Below, one piece after another: positions 51,415 through 56,339 of a stretch of DNA of 56,339 nt. The stretch's first letter is position 1. Each line of letters begins with the position of its first letter. A program made the position numbers and the translations under genes. The DNA comes from Bradyrhizobium sp. WSM1743 (GTDB lineage: Bacteria; Pseudomonadota; Alphaproteobacteria; Rhizobiales; Xanthobacteraceae): NCBI RefSeq assembly GCF_000473065.1, contig NZ_AXAZ01000056.1:1-56339 (forward strand). Reading direction: 5' to 3'. The notes beneath the pieces were generated by a model. That model worked only from the letters and a program-made list of their open reading frames with translations, made no database searches and was not told the origin of the DNA.

Positions 51415-51708
51415 CGGTGCTCACAAGAATTGGAAGGGCTGTCATGCCAATTTATCCCGGGTCCCTTAGCAAAGCTTTAAGCATTCGGGCTCCCGAAATC
51501 CCCGCAATTCCGCCGGGACGATGCCGGCATGTCGCGTACGGCTTCGACGCGAGCGACACTGTCAGCATCCGAGATACGAATTCTTCCAATCTAGAACACC
51601 TCGACATCGCCTCTCCGAGCGTTGACTTGGAGAGGTCTCTGGCAGAACCATCGGCGCGGATCATCCGCGCCAGCTCTGGCGTGAGCGCAGCCAAAGGCCA
51701 GAGGCTCA
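51415..51708. other. Intergenic region without a convincing gene
   Basis: 294 bp between the divergent chemoreceptor and hypothetical genes. It must hold both promoters. It is AT-richer near 51420-51480 and 51570-51600. I find no dyad, repeat family member or supported small gene. Confidence 0.5.
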
Positions 51709-52209
51709 ATGCATCGATCGACACATACCGGGCACCTCGACCTCCCCGCGCTGAGCGCAGCGGAGCGGCTCTTCATCTGGGGTTTCAGGGCGAAGGCACG
51801 CAGCGGAGGCCCCGTCCCGACCGCGGCCGATATCAAGCAGGTGTACGACCATTTTCGCGTCGGCGATGCCGTGCCGTCGCTGGAGTCCATCATCGAGGTC
51901 TTCGCCTGCACGGCCCATACCGCCATCGAAGTGCATTGCCCGACTTGTCCACGCGTGTCGGACAGCGAGCACGGAATTCTGCGCGCCATCGCCGCGGCGC
52001 AGCAGGACCGCATCGATGTCGCCCGTGAACAGTTCGAGCGCTGGCTGCCACCGGTCGGCGCCGATTGGGCGCTCGCGCCGGTCCAGGGGCTTGCAACGAT
52101 CTTCCGCATGGCCGGTCTCATCCTGCCCGACCGGCACGTGCGGTCTTTCGACCCTGACCGGACGATGGCGATGCAGAGCTGGCTGGTCGGAAGCCCCACG
52201 CTGCATTGA
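51709..52209 (+). CDS. Hypothetical protein (166 aa)
   Basis: 166 residues, soluble, no signal peptide. Recognisable blocks are LSAAERLFIWGFRAKARSGG at about 15-34 and a Cys pair CPTCPRVSDSEHG (about 77-89) that might bind metal. I do not know a function. AGAGG lies about 9 bases before the ATG, and codon use is in line with its neighbours. Convergent with the TetR gene. Confidence 0.7.
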   Translation: MHRSTHTGHLDLPALSAAERLFIWGFRAKARSGGPVPTAADIKQVYDHFRVGDAVPSLESIIEVFACTAHTAIEVHCPTCPRVSDSEHGILRAIAAAQQDRIDVAREQFERWLPPVGADWALAPVQGLATIFRMAGLILPDRHVRSFDPDRTMAMQSWLVGSPTLH

Positions 52210-52315
52210 CGAGAACATTCACGATGCAGGATGCATGCGGTTCTGTGGCAGTCCCGGACGCCGGCCAATCGCAGCTCTGACACGGGCGGTCAACGCGCTC
52301 GCGCTGTGCTGACAC

Positions 52316-52915
52316 CTATCCGCCTTTCCTGCCGAGCACGAGATCGATCGTGTGTGCGGCGATCTTGCGCAATTGGGGCTCGTCGCCGAAGGCACGCTCG
52401 AGCACGGCGAGGCCGCGCGTCATGGTGACGATGTGCAGCGCCGCGGCCGCGGGATTGCCGTCGAACTCGCCCCGCGCCGCGCCGGCCGCCAACGCGTCCT
52501 GAACCAGTGCGATGATGCGCGAGATCAGGCTCGCAAAAGCCTGGCGGGCGTTTTCATCGAGCCCCTCGCCTTCGGCGGCGCCGAGCTCCATGAGCCCACG
52601 CGTGGTCGGACAGCCGCGCGGCGGCGTGCCCGAGCGGAAATTGGTGATGGTCAGATCGAAGAACGCGGTGAGGCGCTTGCGCAAAGAACCCACCCCGAGC
52701 GCCTTTTGCAGCGCTGCGAGATAATCCCCCGCGTAGCGTTCATACGCCTGCAGGAACAGCGCCTCTTTGCTGCCGAAGGCGTTGTAGAGACTTCCGCGCT
52801 GGACCGCCGCATCGCGCGCGATATCGGACAGCGAGGTGCCGCGCACGCCCTTGCGCCAGAACTGGTCAAACGCGACGCGCAGAACCTCGTCATGATCGAA
52901 TTCGCGCGGCCTCAA
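52316..52915 (-). CDS. TetR/AcrR-family transcriptional regulator
   Basis: 199 residues. The N-terminal HTH (DEVLRVAFDQFWRKGVRGTS, LSDIARDAAVQRGSLYNAFGSKEALF) is typical TetR; the C-terminal half is the effector and dimer domain with a conserved RGCPTTRGLMELG-type segment seen in the AcuR/NemR-like branch that responds to reactive electrophiles. Divergent from the tautomerase gene with two dyads in the 158-bp gap, so it most likely represses that gene and itself. Confidence 0.92.
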   Translation of the reverse strand: MRPREFDHDEVLRVAFDQFWRKGVRGTSLSDIARDAAVQRGSLYNAFGSKEALFLQAYERYAGDYLAALQKALGVGSLRKRLTAFFDLTITNFRSGTPPRGCPTTRGLMELGAAEGEGLDENARQAFASLISRIIALVQDALAAGAARGEFDGNPAAAALHIVTMTRGLAVLERAFGDEPQLRKIAAHTIDLVLGRKGG

Positions 52916-52933
52916 GCTCCGCTCCTCAAAGTA

Positions 52934-52977
52934 TTTGACACGACGTCAAGAACATGATTTCTAGACATCGTGTCAAA
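52934..52977. promoter_or_regulatory. Paired TetR operator dyads
   Basis: Two 15-bp dyads: TTGAC-N5-GTCAA at 52935-52949 and TAGAC-N5-GTCAA at 52962-52976, centres 27 bp apart. Their outer arms also form a longer inverted repeat TTTGACACGA (52934-52943) / TCGTGTCAAA (52968-52977). They start 19 bp upstream of the tetR start codon, in the divergent region shared with the tautomerase gene, as expected for an autoregulating TetR repressor. Confidence 0.72.
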
Positions 52978-53073
52978 AACTGATCGGGATTGATAGCCCG
53001 TTTTCTTCAATCGGCCGAGCAGGCGGCGTCTACCTCGCCGTGCCGGTCGAGCCCGCATGCAAAGGGACGCGCG

Positions 53074-53451
53074 ATGCCTCTCGTCCACATCTCGATGCGC
53101 GCCGGCAAGCCGCAAGCTTACCGGCACGCGATTCTCGACGGACTTTACCGCGCCATGCGCGAGGCCCTGAACGTGCCCGACGGTGATGTGTTCATGGCCA
53201 TCACCGAGCATGAGCCAGCGAACTTTCGCTGCGGCAATGCCTACGGCGTCGCGCGCAGCGACGACGCGTTGCTGATCCAGATCACCGTGTTCGCCTCGCG
53301 CACCCCCGAGCAGAAAAAGGCGCTCTATCGGCGGATCGCCGATCTGCTCGGCGAAAACCCGGGCATCAGGCCGGAGGACGTGTTCGTCAACGTGCTCGAT
53401 GCTCCCAAGGAGAACTGGTCCGTCGGAAACGGCATCGCGCAATTCGCGTGA
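53074..53451 (+). CDS. Tautomerase family protein (4-oxalocrotonate tautomerase-like)
   Basis: 125 residues from the ATG at 53074, where MPLVHISMRAGKP supplies the N-terminal Pro that is the family's catalytic base once Met is removed; the longer frame from 52990 would bury it. Length fits the double-module forms of the superfamily (cis-CaaD/MSAD type), with the second half beginning near ALLIQITVFASRTPEQKK. It probably acts on an unsaturated or halogenated carboxylic acid. Divergent from tetR with operator dyads between. Confidence 0.88.
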   Translation: MPLVHISMRAGKPQAYRHAILDGLYRAMREALNVPDGDVFMAITEHEPANFRCGNAYGVARSDDALLIQITVFASRTPEQKKALYRRIADLLGENPGIRPEDVFVNVLDAPKENWSVGNGIAQFA

Positions 53452-53464
53452 GGCGGCTCCCGTT

Positions 53465-54391
53465 TCAATCTGCAACGCACGCCTCCATGATGCCGTCGAG
53501 CTCCGCCTTCGAGAGAACGCCGAGCTCGGCGATGAAGACGATCCGCGTCCGCGCAACGCCCGGTGCCGGCGCGTCGCCTGGCGCCAGCGTTGCGCGGCCG
53601 GCGGCGAACTGAAACACCATCGTGCGGCCGGGCTGCTCGATGCTCTCGAACAGTCCTTTGGCGCGCGCGAGCTTCGGCGCCAACCGGTTGATGGCTTGCT
53701 GCAAGCGGGGCAACGAGACCGGCTTATCCGAGGTCCAGCTCAGCGTCTCGAAGCGCTCTTCTGCCGGCCGCCGCGGGCCCACCTCACGCGGCGCGGGGGC
53801 ACGGTCGAGGTCGGCGGGAAACAGCAGCGCGGCAGGAATCTCGCCATGCTGCGCATCGATCACGACGGCGGGAACACGCAGCGCGCGGATGGCCGCGCGC
53901 ATCCGCACACCCGCGCCCGCGTCCGCCAGATCCAGCTTGGTGAGCGCCACGATATCGGCGACGCGCAACTGCGACCGCTGAAGCGCGTCGTCAAGGGCGG
54001 CGGGCGGCTCCGTCGCATCCATCACGCAGAGCACCGTCTCCAGCGGCGCCTCGCGCAGGATCACCGGATCCATCAGATTGCGCACGATGTCGGCGGGATC
54101 GGCGACGCCGCTGGTCTCGATGACGATGTATTCGGGCTTGGGATCACGCCGCAGCAGCGTCGAGAGGGTGCGGAGCAGATCGCCTTCGAGCGAGCAGCAG
54201 ATGCAGCCATTGGCAAGGCTGACCACGCCGTCGCGCGCGCCCGCGATCAGCTCCGCATCGATGTTGATCGCGCCGAAATCGTTGACCACGGCGGCGATCT
54301 GCCGCCCCTCCGCATGCGCCAGCAGATGGTTCACGACCGTGGTCTTGCCCGCCCCCAGAAAGCCCGTCACCAGGAGAATGGGGACCGGCAT
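53465..54391 (-). CDS. G3E-family GTPase, CobW/COG0523 metallochaperone-like
   Basis: 308 residues. P-loop GFLGAGKTTVVNHLL (10-24), switch region with the metal-binding CxCC motif GCICCSLEGDLL (about 63-74), ETSGVADP, TKLDLAD (NKxD-like), and a C-terminal CobW domain (about 215-300). COG0523 proteins use GTP to load metals such as zinc or cobalt into client enzymes. It starts 3 bp after the stop of the amidohydrolase gene, so the two are translationally linked and that metalloenzyme is its most likely client. Confidence 0.9.
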   Translation of the reverse strand: MPVPILLVTGFLGAGKTTVVNHLLAHAEGRQIAAVVNDFGAINIDAELIAGARDGVVSLANGCICCSLEGDLLRTLSTLLRRDPKPEYIVIETSGVADPADIVRNLMDPVILREAPLETVLCVMDATEPPAALDDALQRSQLRVADIVALTKLDLADAGAGVRMRAAIRALRVPAVVIDAQHGEIPAALLFPADLDRAPAPREVGPRRPAEERFETLSWTSDKPVSLPRLQQAINRLAPKLARAKGLFESIEQPGRTMVFQFAAGRATLAPGDAPAPGVARTRIVFIAELGVLSKAELDGIMEACVAD

Positions 54392-54394
54392 GGG

Positions 54395-55885
54395 TCAAGC
54401 CTCGACGACGGGGCGGCGCACGGGCCTGCCCGGCCGCGCCGCCACGTCAAGCACGCCGTCGCTGATCAGCACCTGGCCGCTGACGAGGAGATGCCGCACG
54501 CCTTCGGAGGGACGGTTCATCGCGGTGAATGTCGCGCGGTCGCTGAGCTTCTCGTAGTCGAACACGACAATGTCGGCATCCGCGTCTTTCGCAAGCCGGC
54601 CCTTGACCCGCATCGCGGGCGTGCTCTGCGACAGGATCTCCGCCGGGATCAGCGCGCATTTGCGCACGCCTTCCAGCAGCGACACGGCCTTGCGCTCGCG
54701 CACCCATTCGCGGATGAACTTCGTGAAGCAGCCGGCCGAGCGCGGATGCGAGGTGGCATCGTCAGGCAGCGGCCAGGCATCGCCGGTATACGTCGAGCCG
54801 TCAGAGAGCGTCCACGGCATCGCGTCGGAGGCAATCGCACCGCCGGGATACAGCACCGACATGTCGAGCAGGTCGCGGTGATGCGCATTGTTCTCGGTGT
54901 CGAGGATGTGCCAGAGCACCAGCGAGGACGGCTCTTCGGCCTGCGCCTTCAAGAGCTCCTCGCGGTCGTGGAAGCGGTAGCCGTCGGTGACGCGCTGGAC
55001 GGAATCGTAGCCGGTGCCGTTGCGCTCGACGAATTTGGGATCGCTGAAGAAGGCGGCGGCCAGCACGGTCGAGCCGGTGCCGTAAGGATAGGCCTCGACC
55101 GTGATCGGCAGCCCCTGCGCCTGCGCCTTCTCGACCAGCACGCGGCAGCGCGCGATGTCTGTCTTGCTTGACGAGTTGAAATGGCAGATGTGCATGTGCG
55201 CGCCGGTGGCGCCGGCATAGCCGATCAGGCGGATATAGGCCTCCGCCGCGCTTTCGGGGTCGATGCGCGACATGAAGGCGACGTGGGTGAAGGTCGGCAC
55301 GTCCTTGGCCGCAGCCAGCTGGCACACCGCGGTCAGCTCCTGCACGCCGGCGCCCGGCGCATAGGCGTTGAGGATGCCGATGCCGATGCCGCCTTCGTTG
55401 AGGCCGCGCGCGAGACGCTCGAGGATGCCGGCGACCTCGGCTTCGCTGGCAACATTGTCCATCCAGCGGCGGTCACGCATGGCGTTGCCGAACGCCTCCA
55501 GCGAGCTCTCCGCATTGGAGCCCGTCATCGCGCCGATGCGGGCAAAGGCCCAGTTGGTGGCAGCACCGTAGTTCAGCACGCGCCCCTTCCTGGCCTGACG
55601 CTCGTACCAGGACGCGACCGGCAGCACGCCGGCCTCGAGATCGAGCGTCGTCGTGACGCCGTCGAACGCCTGCATACGGTCGGCCGGAATCGACTGGCCA
55701 TGGGCGTGCAGATCGATGAAGCCGGGCGCGACCACCAGGCCAGTTGCGTCGATCACCCGCTCGGCGCCGCCGAGCGAGGTGCCGACGGCGGCGATCTTGC
55801 CGTCCACCACCGCCACGTCGCCGATGGCATCCATCCCGCTCGCGGGATCCACCACCCGGCCGCCAGAGATCACCAAACCGCTCAT
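54395..55885 (-). CDS. N-acyl-D-amino-acid deacylase-like amidohydrolase
   Basis: 496 residues from the ATG at 55885 (MSGLVISGGRVVDPASGMDA), close to the length of N-acyl-D-glutamate deacylases; the longer frame from 56002 adds 39 unrelated residues. Amidohydrolase barrel features: GFIDLHAHGQ with metal ligands His60/His62, further His in TFTHVAFMSR and GAHMHICHFNS, and the catalytic Asp in IASDAMPWT. It should release D-amino acids from N-acyl forms, D-Glu being a guess. Cotranscribed with the G3E GTPase. Confidence 0.86.
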   Translation of the reverse strand: MSGLVISGGRVVDPASGMDAIGDVAVVDGKIAAVGTSLGGAERVIDATGLVVAPGFIDLHAHGQSIPADRMQAFDGVTTTLDLEAGVLPVASWYERQARKGRVLNYGAATNWAFARIGAMTGSNAESSLEAFGNAMRDRRWMDNVASEAEVAGILERLARGLNEGGIGIGILNAYAPGAGVQELTAVCQLAAAKDVPTFTHVAFMSRIDPESAAEAYIRLIGYAGATGAHMHICHFNSSSKTDIARCRVLVEKAQAQGLPITVEAYPYGTGSTVLAAAFFSDPKFVERNGTGYDSVQRVTDGYRFHDREELLKAQAEEPSSLVLWHILDTENNAHHRDLLDMSVLYPGGAIASDAMPWTLSDGSTYTGDAWPLPDDATSHPRSAGCFTKFIREWVRERKAVSLLEGVRKCALIPAEILSQSTPAMRVKGRLAKDADADIVVFDYEKLSDRATFTAMNRPSEGVRHLLVSGQVLISDGVLDVAARPGRPVRRPVVEA

Positions 55886-56111
55886 ATCGTCACCCCACCA
55901 AATTGAAATCGCATCAAGGCAGATTCCAGGAGCCACGACCACCTCCAGGGAAGCCGACGCATCATGCTTCAGCGGAAGGCCATTTTGAGGGATCGCAGAC
56001 ACGCGCTCGCATCCTCGCGGCAGGATTTGCCCGAGCTATGCTCCGCTTCACACCCTCTCCAAAGAAAGGGCGCAGGGAAGACCGCATAGGCGTTAAGTTT
56101 ATTCTTGAGTG

Positions 56112-56133
56112 TTGGAATCACACGTGATTCCAA
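56112..56133. repeat. 22-bp inverted repeat upstream of the IS4-like transposase
   Basis: TTGGAATCA-CACG-TGATTCCAA, arms of 9 bp perfect. It ends 6 bp before the transposase ATG and spans the place where its promoter or ribosome-binding region should be. It could be a transposase operator, a leader hairpin limiting expression, or part of the element's end. The wider 55886-56139 gap shows no other gene. Confidence 0.6.
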
Positions 56134-56139
56134 GGCGGG

Positions 56140-56339
56140 ATGGCAGACGAATCGCTTCTGAACGAGGACTGGACGAGAGTGGTTGCGCAGCTCGGCGGGG
56201 CTGCGCAGCTTGAAATAAGTGCGCGCCAGACGAAGGCTTTCGTGCGGCGGCGCCAAATTCCAGATGCGGTGTCGTTACTTCGGCTGATGCTGGCCTATTG
56301 TCTGGGTGAAAGAGGGTTGAGATCGACAGCCGCGTGGGC
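56140..56339 (+). CDS. IS4-family transposase, N-terminal fragment (cut by window end)
   Basis: The reading frame from ATG 56140 stays open to the window end (66 codons): MADESLLNEDWTRVVAQLGG, then ISARQTKAFVRRRQIPDAVS, LLRLMLAYCLGERGLRST and AAWA. This pattern is that of the N-terminal region of IS4-family transposases common in rhizobia; the DDE core would lie beyond the window. AAGGCGGG precedes the ATG. The insertion sequence itself probably begins somewhere in 55886-56110, but its terminal repeat is not identifiable from one end. Confidence 0.75.
   Translation, partial: MADESLLNEDWTRVVAQLGGAAQLEISARQTKAFVRRRQIPDAVSLLRLMLAYCLGERGLRSTAAW

Noticed and set aside
55969..56256. A 95-codon minus-strand frame across the IS4-like transposase start
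   Set aside because: Its composition is unlike neighbouring genes, it shows no motif, and it overlaps the clear transposase N-terminus on the other strand.

Overview
This 56.3 kb window is high-GC DNA and looks like a chromosomal segment of a Bradyrhizobium-type alphaproteobacterium (Bradyrhizobium/Rhodopseudomonas group). The pointers are a PutA without its own DNA-binding domain beside an Lrp-type regulator, a single-chain acyl-CoA carboxylase, SorAB, a PimC/PimD-like acyl-CoA dehydrogenase pair, and many GTCAT-bounded palindromic intergenic repeats. The species assignment is inference. I see no rRNA, tRNA, CRISPR array or prophage. Both ends run into insertion sequences: the 3' end of an IS481-like transposase gene at 1-204 and the 5' end of an IS4-like transposase gene from 56140.

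Layout. 0.3-6.2 kb: a family-39 glycosyltransferase, a CyaC-like redox-sensing adenylate cyclase (six membrane helices, 2Fe-2S ferredoxin domain, class III cyclase), the sulfite dehydrogenase pair sorA-sorB, and a cold-shock protein. 6.4-12.3 kb: divergent putR/putA, a class III CoA-transferase, a glutathione S-transferase. 12.4-17.7 kb (minus strand): a 54-aa membrane protein missed by length cut-offs, a c-type-heme-motif secreted protein, a membrane protein with a Pro/Glu/Lys-rich arm, and a LemA-TPM-TPM cluster. 17.9-21.2 kb: an operon of a crotonase-fold protein plus two acyl-CoA dehydrogenases. 21.4-30.8 kb: an orphan form II CoxL-like molybdenum hydroxylase, an active HtrA protease, a DapA-family aldolase, a Tat-exported VOC dioxygenase-like protein, a pseudo-HtrA translationally coupled to a short LuxR-type regulator, an OmpR/EnvZ-type pair and a Gly/His-rich secreted protein.

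31.2-38.6 kb: tex, a cyanuric acid hydrolase/barbiturase-family enzyme followed by an amidase, a small conserved protein, a double-hotdog thioesterase and an internally duplicated membrane protein. 38.6-42.0 kb: poxB and dgoK-dgoA (De Ley-Doudoroff galactonate branch). 42.1-46.0 kb: a two-component flavin monooxygenase (luciferase-like oxygenase plus flavin reductase) behind a well-formed sigma-54 promoter with upstream dyads, followed convergently by a sigma-54 activator of the AcoR type. I read this as one regulated unit. 46.2-51.4 kb: the single-chain acyl-CoA carboxylase and a chemoreceptor. 51.7-55.9 kb: a hypothetical gene, a TetR regulator divergent from a tautomerase with two dyads between them, and an N-acyl-D-amino-acid deacylase-like amidohydrolase coupled to a G3E GTPase.

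The observations I would follow first are: (1) the cytoplasmic pseudo-HtrA (catalytic His and Ser replaced) whose stop codon overlaps the start of a LuxR-type protein with only part of a receiver domain; (2) the sigma-54-controlled flavin monooxygenase module; (3) a crotonase lacking both catalytic glutamates inside an acyl-CoA dehydrogenase operon; (4) the cyanuric acid hydrolase-family gene next to an amidase; (5) several repeat families, one of them nested in another.
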